Made by a program: the position numbers and the translations under genes. The notes beneath the pieces are model-generated. The model saw only the letters and a program-made list of their open reading frames with translations, searched no databases and was not told the origin of the DNA. From a virus: DNA of 50,250 bases. Position 1 is the stretch's first letter, and each line of letters begins with the position of its first letter. The stretch lies in the IMG/VR virus record IMGVR_UViG_3300024319_000592, positions 1 to 50,250 of that record; one strand, written 5' to 3'. Shown here in pieces: positions 9,431 to 17,804 of this stretch.

Positions 9431-9802
9431 CTAAATTAGCACGACAACTTTGTCAATAACGCCATGTAGTGCTTTATCATATGATCCTGCACCTAAGTAT
9501 GCTCTGTCAACTTTAACACGCAAATAAACAAAGTTACCTTCGAAACTTGAACCTTTGGTAGCAGTTTGGGCTGTAAATTGTAAATATGGTGTTATGTTAT
9601 CCAAATCAATAGGAAACCAATCGTTTTCTGTTGGTTGTTCTACAATTGTTGCTTCTAAGTGAATTCTTCCAGTAAAGTTACTTACATGGAAACTCATTGT
9701 ATGTAAACCGTCAGCAAATCCATAGTAACCATCGCCTTTTACAGCGTCACTTGTATATGTAAGTTCGTTTTTATTTGTTAGAACTATGTTAGAACTAGCC
9801 AT
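9431..9802 (-). CDS. Virion-type hypothetical protein, 123 aa
   Basis: 123 residues, beta-rich, with YYGFADGLHTMSFHVSNFTG and NDWFPIDLDN segments. It lies between a late promoter and the tail-fibre gene and has an AAAGGAGA ribosome-binding site. It is likely a fibre-associated or tail structural protein by position only. Confidence 0.65.
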   Translation of the reverse strand: MASSNIVLTNKNELTYTSDAVKGDGYYGFADGLHTMSFHVSNFTGRIHLEATIVEQPTENDWFPIDLDNITPYLQFTAQTATKGSSFEGNFVYLRVKVDRAYLGAGSYDKALHGVIDKVVVLI

Positions 9803-9827
9803 TAATAATCTCCTTTAATCTTACAAG

Positions 9828-9835
9828 TATTTATC
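9828..9835 (-). promoter_or_regulatory. Late promoter box GATAAATA
   Basis: GATAAATA on the minus strand 25 bp before the 123-aa gene; drives that gene and the tail fibre. Confidence 0.7.
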
Positions 9836-10448
9836 AATTATCGAGTTCTTGAAGCGTTATACAGGTTTCCATAGTCATTCTAAGCATATCACTGTATGCT
9901 AACTTGTATAACATCATAGTTTCTTCACTGTTTGTGAATATAGTGGGTGGTTGTGCTAATCTATTAATTGTTCCAAAGTAGGAACCATATGAGGTGGATA
10001 CAATTCTATTCTCACCTTTGGGAAAGTGTTCATATACCCATTGAATCATTTTTACACTTTCTTCACGGGTTGTATTCTTGTCCCAATTATGCCATGCAGT
10101 TACTTTGTGCTTGTATCTGTTAAACCATAACTTGTTGCGTATAACTACTTTTCTATCACGCTTATGTAATAGTTCTCTATGCATTTCATTTAACGGTTGA
10201 GTTATTTCTTCTACTTCAAAATTGTTTAATACATCTTGTACAATTTCTGTATTTGATGTATATAAGTTACAATCATATTCATGCTTGCTTCTGTATATTT
10301 TTACTACTCTGTATTGTAGTCTTGCTAGAGAATCAAACTTATCGTATTTAAAACGGAAGTTGCGTGGTATTTTTGTTATTTTAAGTCGTGTATCAAAGTA
10401 TCTATAAAATACAGTTTCTGTAGGCAGTACTGTTATATTATTTTCCAT
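9834..10448 (-). CDS. Hypothetical protein downstream of clpA
   Basis: 204 residues, basic and aromatic-rich (for example YRYFDTRLKITKIPRNFRFKY), with no recognised family. Its start overlaps the end of clpA by 11 bp, so it is in the J-protein/clpA operon and may serve virion or protease function. Function unknown. Confidence 0.6.
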   Translation of the reverse strand: MENNITVLPTETVFYRYFDTRLKITKIPRNFRFKYDKFDSLARLQYRVVKIYRSKHEYDCNLYTSNTEIVQDVLNNFEVEEITQPLNEMHRELLHKRDRKVVIRNKLWFNRYKHKVTAWHNWDKNTTREESVKMIQWVYEHFPKGENRIVSTSYGSYFGTINRLAQPPTIFTNSEETMMLYKLAYSDMLRMTMETCITLQELDN

Positions 10449-12696
10449 TAATAGTTAGTGCGTCTTTTTTCCAATCTAGATCCAGTGTAAAGTCTTTATT
10501 GTGATCTAGCAAGTGTTTTGCTAACGGAAGTTTTACAGTTTCGTTGATTAGTCTTGCTAACGGTCTTGCACCCATTGCCGGATCGTATCCTTTATCTTCT
10601 AGCATTGCTACTAATTCAGGCCCCCAATTAATTACAATATGTCTACCTTCTACATATGTTTCAAGTTCACCTAAGAACTTAATAACAATACGCTTCATGT
10701 CGTTTCTTGTTAGTGCATTAAACTTAACAACACCATCTAGTCTGTTACGGAACTCTGGTGCAAAGTAATTGTTTACTGCATCGTCTACTGCTTTTGCATT
10801 ATATGTTTCTTCATTAAAGCCAATGCTTTTAACTGCCGCGTCTCTGGCTCCAAGGTTACTTGTCATAATAACAATAGCGTTCTTGGCACTTACTACTTTA
10901 CCTGTACTTGATGTAATTGTACCTTCATCTAATAAACTTAACAATACGCTCATTAAATCTGGGTGTGCTTTTTCTACTTCGTCCAATAATAACACACAAT
11001 TAGGATTATCTTCTAATTGGTTAATAAGTAAACCATCACCTGCTTTACCATCACCGTGTCCTACATATCCTGGAGGTGAGCCTATTAGTTTTGATACTGT
11101 ATGGCGTTCTTGATACTCTGCCATATCATATCTACATAGTTTCATACTCATTGACTGTGCTAGACGTTTAGCAAGTTCTGTTTTACCTACACCTGTTGGA
11201 CCTGTAAGCAAATAACTTGCAATAGGTTTAATAGGATCTTTAAGTCCTGCCATGCTAACTGTAATACTGTCAACTACTTTGTCAATTGCCGTTTGTTGAC
11301 CGAATACTGTGCTTTCTAAAAACTCTCTAACTTCTGAGTGCTTTTTATTTGTTGATTCGTCTTCTGCTTTTCCTAAATGTTCTTTTGGAATACCAGTTAG
11401 TCTTGCCACCTCTGCTTTAATTTCATCTTCGCCTAATATATCTAAGCGTTCTTCTGGTGGTAATATTCTATTAAATGCACATGCTCTATCAATAATATCA
11501 AATGCTTTATCTGGAAGTTTCTTATTAAAGATATATTGATTACTTAATTCAACTGAAAGATCTGCTGCTTCTGGTCTAATAGTAACATCGTGAAATGCTT
11601 CATATGATATTAGCGAGTTATAAACAACTTCTTTTGCGTCTATTAAGTTAGGTTCTGATACAACAACTTTTGTAAATCTACGTGCTAGTGCTGTTTCTTT
11701 TTCAAATACTTTTCTATATTCTTCATCTGTTGTAGCACCAATTACTTTTAGTTTACCATTGCTTAACGCTGGCTTTAACATATTGCCTGCATCCATAGTA
11801 CCATTTGTACTACCTGCACCAATAATTGTGTGTATTTCGTCCACAAACAAAATAATATTAGGCTCTTGTATTAATGCTTCTGCTAATTGCTTCATGCGTT
11901 CTTCAAAGTCGCCTCTGTATTTTGTACCGGCAACTAATTTAGTCATATCTAATTCCCACACAACCTTATCTTTAATAATATCAGGAACATGTCCTTCAAC
12001 AATAAGTTTTGCCAGTCCTTGTACAACTGCTGTTTTACCAACGCCACTTCCGCCTGTTAAAATAGCATTAGACTTTTTCTTTCGTGCTACTGCTTGTACT
12101 AATTCTTTTAATTCGTGTCTACGACCAATTAAGTCATCATACTCATCATATGCTTCGTTCATGTTAGTACAAAACTGTGCTAACACATCTCTAGGTGTCA
12201 TTGCACCTTGTTGTCTACGAGGATCTGCTCCAATAACATCTGAAGGTCCAAAAATTTGTTCATTCTCTTGTGCTTGTGTTTCTTGCATCCAACCAATAAC
12301 TTTGTTTTTGCTAAGACCCATTTGCTCTGCGTACTGTGCCGCTACACTGTTTTCTTCACCTAGTATGCTTAATACTAAATCTAATTGGTTAAGATGTTTC
12401 TTGCCTTGAAATAATGCCTGTGTTAATGCTCTATTAAATACTCTTTCAAGCATTTGTGTTTTAAAAGGGTTTGGTTCTTCATTGTTGTCTTTGACTAGTT
12501 CTGCACAATGCTTCTCTAAATATTCTACTAATGCAATTTGTAAACTTTCTGCATCAGCGTTTACTTCGTAACACATTGCAATTACCTGTGGGTCATCTAA
12601 AATAACTGCTGCTAAATGTTCAATAGTTACGTATTCGTGTTTTAATTTCTTTGCTAAATTGATAGCAGTTATTACAATTTTTTCAATATCAGTCAT
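10438..12696 (-). CDS. clpA: ClpA-type AAA+ unfoldase
   Basis: 752 residues, the full length of ClpA. ClpA hexamers unfold substrates and feed them to ClpP. Residues 1-140 form the N-domain that binds ClpS. D1 has Walker A GGSGVGKT at 215-222 and Walker B ILFVDEIH at 282-289. D2 has GPTGVGKT at 499-506, LLLDEVEK at 569-576 and pore loop GYVG at 543-546. The ClpP-docking tripeptide IGF is at 625-627 (KSIGFNEE), so it can in principle dock ClpP. It lacks the long middle domain of ClpB/Hsp104. It overlaps the J-domain gene by 8 bp. Together with phage ClpS, ClpX, ClpP and tmRNA it gives a near-complete tagged-protein degradation set. Confidence 0.95.
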   Translation of the reverse strand: MTDIEKIVITAINLAKKLKHEYVTIEHLAAVILDDPQVIAMCYEVNADAESLQIALVEYLEKHCAELVKDNNEEPNPFKTQMLERVFNRALTQALFQGKKHLNQLDLVLSILGEENSVAAQYAEQMGLSKNKVIGWMQETQAQENEQIFGPSDVIGADPRRQQGAMTPRDVLAQFCTNMNEAYDEYDDLIGRRHELKELVQAVARKKKSNAILTGGSGVGKTAVVQGLAKLIVEGHVPDIIKDKVVWELDMTKLVAGTKYRGDFEERMKQLAEALIQEPNIILFVDEIHTIIGAGSTNGTMDAGNMLKPALSNGKLKVIGATTDEEYRKVFEKETALARRFTKVVVSEPNLIDAKEVVYNSLISYEAFHDVTIRPEAADLSVELSNQYIFNKKLPDKAFDIIDRACAFNRILPPEERLDILGEDEIKAEVARLTGIPKEHLGKAEDESTNKKHSEVREFLESTVFGQQTAIDKVVDSITVSMAGLKDPIKPIASYLLTGPTGVGKTELAKRLAQSMSMKLCRYDMAEYQERHTVSKLIGSPPGYVGHGDGKAGDGLLINQLEDNPNCVLLLDEVEKAHPDLMSVLLSLLDEGTITSSTGKVVSAKNAIVIMTSNLGARDAAVKSIGFNEETYNAKAVDDAVNNYFAPEFRNRLDGVVKFNALTRNDMKRIVIKFLGELETYVEGRHIVINWGPELVAMLEDKGYDPAMGARPLARLINETVKLPLAKHLLDHNKDFTLDLDWKKDALTINGK

Positions 12697-13369
12697 TTTT
12701 CCTTAACCTCGTTATAAATTCTTCCATGTTATTACTATTTAAGTAAGGTATGTCTACCTTAATATGTATCCTTAAATTGCCCTTTCTTTTACTCTTTCTA
12801 TTGTATAACCCATGTCCCTTTAGCACTATTATACTTCCTGTCACTGTATCTATTGGAATATCAATTTCACAGCGTTCTCCTGTTGGTGTCATTATCATAA
12901 ATGAATTTAGTTTCATTACATCAATGACATCCAATGTCTTATACATTATAATATTATTTCCCGATCTTGTAAAGACTTTATTTGCTTTTTCTTTAACATT
13001 TATTATATATTTTTTTCGCTTGTCGGTTATTTTAAACTTATCACCTGCTAGTACGCCTGCTGGAATATTTACTTTTAAATATAAATCTTCTTCTTCGTCA
13101 ATTTTAATATAATCATTGACACCAGTAATTTGTTGTTCAATGGTTAATGCTAAATCTATCATCTGCACATTTACTGATTTTACAATTGGAATATGATTCT
13201 TTTTTTGAATTTCTTCATATGCATCACTTATAGCTAGCCAGTCGGCGATCGTTCCGCCCTTATCTGGATGATTTTTTAGAGCTAATTTTTTGTATGCTAG
13301 TTTGACCTCTTTTAGTGTAGCACCCGGTTCTAGGCCAAGAATAAACCAAGGGTTGTTCATTTTCTTCAT
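12689..13369 (-). CDS. DnaJ/CbpA-like J-domain protein without zinc finger
   Basis: About 226 residues. An N-terminal J domain (WFILGLEPGATLKEVKLAYK, then NHPDKGG) carries the HPD motif that stimulates Hsp70 ATPase. The remainder resembles the DnaJ C-terminal substrate-binding beta region; there is no CxxCxGxG zinc finger. Start choice: ATG at 13369 lies exactly 5 bases after a late promoter box (13375-13382), while an upstream ATG at 13387 would precede the box. It overlaps clpA, so chaperone and unfoldase are co-expressed late. It presumably works with host DnaK. Confidence 0.85.
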   Translation of the reverse strand: MKKMNNPWFILGLEPGATLKEVKLAYKKLALKNHPDKGGTIADWLAISDAYEEIQKKNHIPIVKSVNVQMIDLALTIEQQITGVNDYIKIDEEEDLYLKVNIPAGVLAGDKFKITDKRKKYIINVKEKANKVFTRSGNNIIMYKTLDVIDVMKLNSFMIMTPTGERCEIDIPIDTVTGSIIVLKGHGLYNRKSKRKGNLRIHIKVDIPYLNSNNMEEFITRLRKND

Positions 13370-13374
13370 CGTAG

Positions 13375-13382
13375 TATTTATT
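13375..13382 (-). promoter_or_regulatory. Late promoter box AATAAATA, 5 bp before ATG
   Basis: AATAAATA on the minus strand, five bases before ATG 13369. With T4-like late geometry transcription would start at or next to the A of ATG. Confidence 0.6.
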
Positions 13383-13414
13383 GACATTATGAAGAGCCTT
13401 AAACGTTAGTGTTT

Positions 13415-13864
13415 TTAATTAAGAAATTTATCGAGTATTCCTGTTTTTTCAACAGGAACTTCTTTGTTTTTGCTGTTGTGGTCATCTATATTTTTTTCTG
13501 TTTTTTCGTAGTATTCTTTGTATGCTTCAATAATTGCTTTTTGTTGTGATAACAATTTAATTATATCTGCCATGTTTAATGAAAGTTGCTCATAGCCTTC
13601 TGTTGTTAATGCATATATAACTACAGGTTCGCCATCTGCTTGTAACTTATCAAACACCTGGCCCAATGCATCTGGTGTAATAATATCCCAATCAGCATCT
13701 CTTAATTCTAGTGTACCCGTTGCAGGTAATACTAGTGCTGGCTTTTCGATAGGCTCTGCTTTATATGAAATTACCTGTGGTGTAGTTGCACAACTACTTA
13801 GGAACGTAGTTAGGATTAGCAAGCTCAGGACATTCAGTATTGGCTTTTGATTTTTTTGTAACAT
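13415..13864 (-). CDS. Outer-membrane lipoprotein, candidate o-spanin
   Basis: 149 residues. It has a type II signal peptide with lipobox LSSC (cysteine about residue 25), then a periplasmic domain ending in a charged helix (AIIEAYKEYYEKTEKN). Its first 71 bp overlap the end of the upstream coiled-coil membrane protein in another frame, the arrangement typical of Rz/Rz1 spanin pairs. It is longer than a usual Rz1, so the spanin assignment rests on architecture. Spanins fuse inner and outer membranes at lysis. Confidence 0.7.
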   Translation of the reverse strand: MLQKNQKPILNVLSLLILTTFLSSCATTPQVISYKAEPIEKPALVLPATGTLELRDADWDIITPDALGQVFDKLQADGEPVVIYALTTEGYEQLSLNMADIIKLLSQQKAIIEAYKEYYEKTEKNIDDHNSKNKEVPVEKTGILDKFLN

Positions 13865-14267
13865 TGATTTCTTTCTCCGTTAATGGTGAACCGCTTAGTA
13901 TCTCTATACATCTTGCTACGTTGTTACTGGCTTTGTCGATTATTTTTTCAACTAATCCAGGTCTTGCTTGTGCAAGTTGACCTAAGTCATGTTCGCTTAG
14001 TTTTTCTTCAAGTGTATCAACACGTGATTGTGCTGATGCAAATTCTTTGCTTACTTCATTAAATTGTTTTTGTACTTCTGCTAAATCTTTTTGTACTGAT
14101 ACAAATGCGGCCTGTGAAGCTTCTGCGGCTTGTTCGGCAGTTGCGGCGTTTGTGGCATATACACGAATTTGTTCTTGTGTGTATGTGTAATACTTCCACG
14201 CACCTAATCCTACTGCACCGAGTACAGCAGTCATTATAAGAAGTAATTTAAGTTTTCCTAATATCAT
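13794..14267 (-). CDS. Coiled-coil membrane protein, candidate i-spanin
   Basis: 157 residues. One N-terminal transmembrane helix (about 5-24), then a long periplasmic coiled coil (about 28-110: AEQAAEASQAAFVSVQKDLA...), the topology of Rz-type inner-membrane spanins. The 3' end overlaps the lipoprotein gene. No clear ribosome-binding site is visible, so it may depend on translation of the gene before it. Confidence 0.7.
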   Translation of the reverse strand: MILGKLKLLLIMTAVLGAVGLGAWKYYTYTQEQIRVYATNAATAEQAAEASQAAFVSVQKDLAEVQKQFNEVSKEFASAQSRVDTLEEKLSEHDLGQLAQARPGLVEKIIDKASNNVARCIEILSGSPLTEKEINVTKKSKANTECPELANPNYVPK

Positions 14268-14271
14268 AATA

Positions 14272-14739
14272 TTAATACTTGTTTAAAAATTTAATGCGTT
14301 CCGATATTGCTTGAGCTTCTGGGTTAGTGGCCATTTCATAATCGTAACTACTTGAGTATACACTACTTTCAAAGTTTTGTCTATTCCAATTTGAAGGCAT
14401 ATCGCTTTTGTATGCATTAAACATAAAGCTGTTTGCTGATTCGTCTACACGAGTGATATCTTTTAGTATGTTATCAATTGAATCAAATAACTTACTGTTT
14501 CGTTGTAATTCAACAAAGACTTTGTAATTTCCGTCTTTGTTTGGGCCTGGTGACACATCTACATCAATACAGTCATGTCCTGTTTCAATAAACAGACTTA
14601 AATCTTTTGCTGGATCGGCATCTTTAACTTCAAATGCTAATACTACAACATTCTTATCATCGCCTATTTTACTTTTGTATTGATCTACACTAAATGTTGA
14701 TTGTACTAAATCTATTAAATCATTGTTTTGTATGCTCAT
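14272..14739 (-). CDS. Structural-type hypothetical protein
   Basis: 155 residues, acidic, with no recognised domain. Its ATG overlaps the stop of the preceding gene (ATGA), and both sit under a late box, so a virion or assembly role is plausible. Unknown family. Confidence 0.6.
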   Translation of the reverse strand: MSIQNNDLIDLVQSTFSVDQYKSKIGDDKNVVVLAFEVKDADPAKDLSLFIETGHDCIDVDVSPGPNKDGNYKVFVELQRNSKLFDSIDNILKDITRVDESANSFMFNAYKSDMPSNWNRQNFESSVYSSSYDYEMATNPEAQAISERIKFLNKY

Positions 14740-15263
14740 AAGTCTAATCCTTCGTCTGCTGCAGATATTTCATCTGTGTATGCTTGCTCTACTGCATTAC
14801 TATCAATACCTTGATCATCAACACGCAATTTAGCTGCTTCTACGTCATTCATATATTTTCTAGGCATTACTATTGTTACTAACCAAACAGGCTTAATAAC
14901 TCTTTTAGCACGAGTTTGTCCTGGTCTTTTACCGTCTGCTCCATCTTGTCCTTCGCTGTCGTCTGGACTTCTTAGTCTAGCAGCCGTAATGTATTCTTCT
15001 TCTGCAAAGTATACTTTACAACCATTCTTTGTTAAACGCATTGCACCTTCTGGATCTGGCATTTGATTCTTATAATACATTAATGTAACTGTTACCCAAT
15101 ATCTATCAATGTGTGGACCTTCTACAATTTCGCCTTCCATCCAGTTTTTATATGCATAAATGTTGGCTGTATCCATTACACGCTCAAAGTCCATTAGTGT
15201 TTCTAATGCACTATCTCGACTAGTGTTTGCTCTTAGGTTGTTTAAAATATAGTTTTGATCCAT
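14736..15263 (-). CDS. Structural-type hypothetical protein, 175 aa
   Basis: 175 residues, beginning DQNYILNNLRANTSRDSALE, with an internal WVTVTLMYYKNQMPDPEGAM segment and an acidic tail. It resembles unassigned virion proteins of marine T4-like phages, but I cannot name it. AAGGAA ribosome-binding site; promoter elements at 15287-15315; divergent from phoH. Confidence 0.6.
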   Translation of the reverse strand: MDQNYILNNLRANTSRDSALETLMDFERVMDTANIYAYKNWMEGEIVEGPHIDRYWVTVTLMYYKNQMPDPEGAMRLTKNGCKVYFAEEEYITAARLRSPDDSEGQDGADGKRPGQTRAKRVIKPVWLVTIVMPRKYMNDVEAAKLRVDDQGIDSNAVEQAYTDEISAADEGLDL

Positions 15264-15286
15264 TGTGAATTCCTTTAATATATACT

Positions 15287-15315
15287 TATTTATGACAGTT
15301 AGGTTGTAGTGTCAA
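15287..15315 (-). promoter_or_regulatory. Combined -35 (TTGACA) and late box (CATAAATA)
   Basis: TTGACA at 15310-15315 is followed by CATAAATA at 15287-15294, which occupies the -10 position (TAAATA after 17 bp). It may serve both host sigma70 and the phage late factor for the 175-aa gene. Confidence 0.55.
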
Positions 15316-15411
15316 CTTTTATTCTTTTTATACTAACTTAACTTAATTCTCAAAGTGTTAAATACATATGAGCAGGCAGTAAAGGGCCCAAGCATCCAAA
15401 TAGGAGAACAC

Positions 15412-16146
15412 ATGGCTAAACGAGCTCGAAAAACAAAAAAACAACAATATCAACAAGAACATTCACAGGATAAGATAGTCCAACTTAACGCACACAGAAA
15501 AAGACATGTACAAATTGTTCCACGTAATCTCGCACAAGAAGATTATGTAGAGCTTCTTGACGATGAAAAACGTAACATTGTGTTTGCAATGGGACCTGCA
15601 GGTACAGGTAAAACATTGCTAGGCGTGTTAGCGGCTATTGACGCATACAATTCAAACTTATGTAGTAAAATTGTAATTACGCGACCTGCTGTTAGTGTTG
15701 ATGAACAACATGGTTTTCTACCAGGAACACTAGTAGAAAAAATGGCACCATGGACAAGACCTATATTTGACGTAATGGAAGAATATTGGTCACCAAGCAC
15801 AATCGAAAACATGATTAATGAGAACATTATCGAGATTGCACCACTGGCATATATGCGTGGTAGAACTTTTAAGAATTCTTGGATTATAGCAGACGAAATG
15901 CAAAATGCGACACCATCTCAAATGAAGATGTTATTAACACGCATTGGCGAGAATTCTAAAATTATTGTAACAGGAGACTTAGCACAACACGACCGTGGAT
16001 TCGAAGACAACGGTCTTAAAAATTTCGTAAAACTACTAGAACAAAGAGGTAGTGATATAATTGGAGTTGTCAGCTTTACCAAAGGTGATGTTGAACGACA
16101 TGTCGCTGTTACTGAAGTTCTAACTATTTACGGAGACGAAGAATAA
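15412..16146 (+). CDS. phoH: PhoH-like ATPase
   Basis: 244 residues from ATG 15412, chosen because of the AGGAGA site just upstream; an earlier in-frame ATG at 15355 adds a non-conserved stretch. PhoH P-loop motifs: GPAGTGKT near 62, ITRPAVSVDEQHGFLPG near 95, IIADEMQNATPSQMKMLL near 160 and IIVTGDLAQHD near 185. PhoH is a cytosolic ATPase widespread in marine phages; its role is unsettled, with RNA-related and stress roles proposed. It is one of only four plus-strand genes and converges on the HAD gene with a 1-bp gap. Confidence 0.93.
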   Translation: MAKRARKTKKQQYQQEHSQDKIVQLNAHRKRHVQIVPRNLAQEDYVELLDDEKRNIVFAMGPAGTGKTLLGVLAAIDAYNSNLCSKIVITRPAVSVDEQHGFLPGTLVEKMAPWTRPIFDVMEEYWSPSTIENMINENIIEIAPLAYMRGRTFKNSWIIADEMQNATPSQMKMLLTRIGENSKIIVTGDLAQHDRGFEDNGLKNFVKLLEQRGSDIIGVVSFTKGDVERHVAVTEVLTIYGDEE

Positions 16147-16147
16147 A

Positions 16148-16729
16148 TTAACTGTTGACAATCATGTCAACTATATCGGCCCAATTGCCTGCCATTTTTA
16201 TTCCGTCCATTAAGACTTCATCTTTGTTATGATCGTGTTCTAATAGAATACTTTTTAATCCTAACTTAGCCCCACACTCTGCATTTTCGAGTTTGTCCTC
16301 GATCCAAAATGCATCACTTCCAACATACGGTGCTAATGCTTCGTCTTTGTCAGCACCTGTATCTAAGCATAGCACTTCTTTAAAAGTACCTTTACCAAAT
16401 ACATTCTCTAAGTTGTATTTCCGTAAACGAATTGCTTTTTTATCTAAACTCAAACTAGTAATACAATGAAATCGGTATCCATGTTCGTATAGTTTAGCAA
16501 CACCACTTCGTGCATCACGGAATGCTTTTAAATAGCCCATCCATGCACTTTCGTTAAATATTTTAATTAGTTGTTTACCTTGAGACTTTTCAAACCCATA
16601 CTGCTGACTAATATCATACATTCCATGTGCTACTTTAACATGTCCATGTGATTCCATCCATTTATGAAACGCACTTTCCCAATCAAGTAGTACACCATCG
16701 CAATCTGTAAGTATGATTTTATCTTCCAT
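16148..16729 (-). CDS. HAD-superfamily 5'-nucleotidase-like phosphatase
   Basis: 193 residues from ATG 16729. Motif I is LTDCDGVLLDWE (nucleophile and acid Asp), motif II lies in FHCITSLS, and the C-terminal acidic motif is DAFWIEDKLEN. The family dephosphorylates small phosphates such as nucleotides. Start evidence: AGAGGA ribosome-binding site, and the promoter at 16763-16791 would start transcription downstream of the alternative ATG at 16774. The promoter carries the AAGACATCTT spacer element. Confidence 0.8.
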   Translation of the reverse strand: MEDKIILTDCDGVLLDWESAFHKWMESHGHVKVAHGMYDISQQYGFEKSQGKQLIKIFNESAWMGYLKAFRDARSGVAKLYEHGYRFHCITSLSLDKKAIRLRKYNLENVFGKGTFKEVLCLDTGADKDEALAPYVGSDAFWIEDKLENAECGAKLGLKSILLEHDHNKDEVLMDGIKMAGNWADIVDMIVNS

Positions 16730-16762
16730 CTTTATTCCTCTTTTTTCTAACATTATGTATAT

Positions 16763-16791
16763 ATTATACGACAAGATGTCTTGGTTGTCAA
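16763..16791 (-). promoter_or_regulatory. Sigma70-type promoter with AAGACATCTT spacer
   Basis: TTGACA 16786-16791, TATAAT 16763-16768, spacer 17 bp containing AAGACATCTT. Drives the HAD gene. Confidence 0.88.
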
Positions 16792-16795
16792 CCTT

Positions 16796-17095
16796 TTATT
16801 TCATATCAATTAGGTCTTGATATTCCCAAACTGCTTTCTCATACTCACCTGGCCAACCACCATATACTCCCATTTCTAGACTGTTTTTCATCCAGAGCAA
16901 ACTTTTATCTTCGCCTTCAAAGGATTTATTTCTTTCTATTTTGTGTAAGTATTCTGGCGTTAGTCCGTGTAGTGTAGTTAAGTCATGCATATCAATGTTT
17001 GGTGCAAACTTCATCTTAACTATCATTGCTTGTTCGTCAGTCATTACAACCGTGTCGTTTTTGCCTTTGATAGTAACACTCCAAACTTTTGTCAT
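16796..17095 (-). CDS. Hypothetical protein, 99 aa
   Basis: 99 residues from ATG 17095, which overlaps the previous stop as TAATG and follows a GGTGG-type ribosome-binding site; the GTG at 17104 is less likely. It contains TDEQAMIVKMKF and a Trp-rich C-terminus (GGWPGEYEKAVWEYQDL). No family recognised. Confidence 0.6.
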   Translation of the reverse strand: MTKVWSVTIKGKNDTVVMTDEQAMIVKMKFAPNIDMHDLTTLHGLTPEYLHKIERNKSFEGEDKSLLWMKNSLEMGVYGGWPGEYEKAVWEYQDLIDMK

Positions 17096-17304
17096 TACCA
17101 CCACCCCAACACTCTACCGTTACCTGTAATAATCATTACACAAGTTAATACATGAAGAACAATCCAAAATGTTCTAAATGCTAATGCACGTCTTACATCT
17201 TTTTGTGTGATGGGCAAAAACTCAGGCTTATCCTCATCGTTGACACCAATTGGCATCCCAACTGTCCTTGCCCAAACTTTTAAAAATCTTCTTTGTCCTG
17301 ACAT
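17095..17304 (-). CDS. Small membrane protein, 69 aa
   Basis: 69 residues with one transmembrane helix (FWIVLHVLTCVMIITG, about 46-61). It is linked by TAATG overlaps to both neighbours, so it is translationally coupled in a three-gene unit under the promoter at 17776-17804. Unknown role. Confidence 0.6.
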   Translation of the reverse strand: MSGQRRFLKVWARTVGMPIGVNDEDKPEFLPITQKDVRRALAFRTFWIVLHVLTCVMIITGNGRVLGWW

Positions 17305-17741
17305 TAACGTCTCATTTGTGCTATTTCAACTGCCTGTTCTTTTTGATCTTCAAAGATAGGTACCATATTACTTTTGTGCATTGTTGCAATGCCTAGTAAT
17401 TTGCGTTCGCCTGTGTACTGCATTGGCTCTTTGCGTGTGCCATTGCCACTAACATTATTACTAAGACTTGGATAGTCTTTTGTTTCACGCACCTTAGGAG
17501 GCTCGTATGCTTTGCGTTTTGTTGTAGTTTTTGGGGCTTTGTATGTACCGCTTACATATGCGACAAAATCTTCAAACTCTGCAAACTGCGCCGAGTGAAT
17601 GTGTCGCTTACGACAATCTTTATTGTGCTGTCGCCATTGCACTTTTAGTTTTTCTAGCTTTGCTGGACTCATAGCCTTTTTGCTTTTCTTACGACTATAT
17701 TGGGTTGTGGTCATATGTGGACCAAGTAGTTGCATCGTCAT
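17304..17741 (-). CDS. Conserved marine-phage hypothetical protein (LLGIATMHKSNMVPIF)
   Basis: 145 residues, basic N-terminus. The C-terminal LLGIATMHKSNMVPIF...EIAQMRR segment is one I associate with many marine T4-like phages, always uncharacterised. GGAG ribosome-binding site; first gene of a three-gene coupled unit. Confidence 0.65.
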   Translation of the reverse strand: MTMQLLGPHMTTTQYSRKKSKKAMSPAKLEKLKVQWRQHNKDCRKRHIHSAQFAEFEDFVAYVSGTYKAPKTTTKRKAYEPPKVRETKDYPSLSNNVSGNGTRKEPMQYTGERKLLGIATMHKSNMVPIFEDQKEQAVEIAQMRR

Positions 17742-17775
17742 ATTTTACGCTCCATAGTAAATTTGTTACATTTAC

Positions 17776-17804
17776 ATTATAGCGTAAATTTGATACTTTG
17801 TCAA
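17776..17804 (-). promoter_or_regulatory. Sigma70-type promoter
   Basis: Perfect TTGACA (17799-17804), 17 bp, perfect TATAAT (17776-17781), driving 17304-17741 and the two genes after it. The -35 overlaps the radical SAM stop region. Confidence 0.88.

Noticed and set aside
11759-12409. Plus-strand open frame in clpA
   Set aside because: clpA has all motifs on the other strand; this frame is its shadow.
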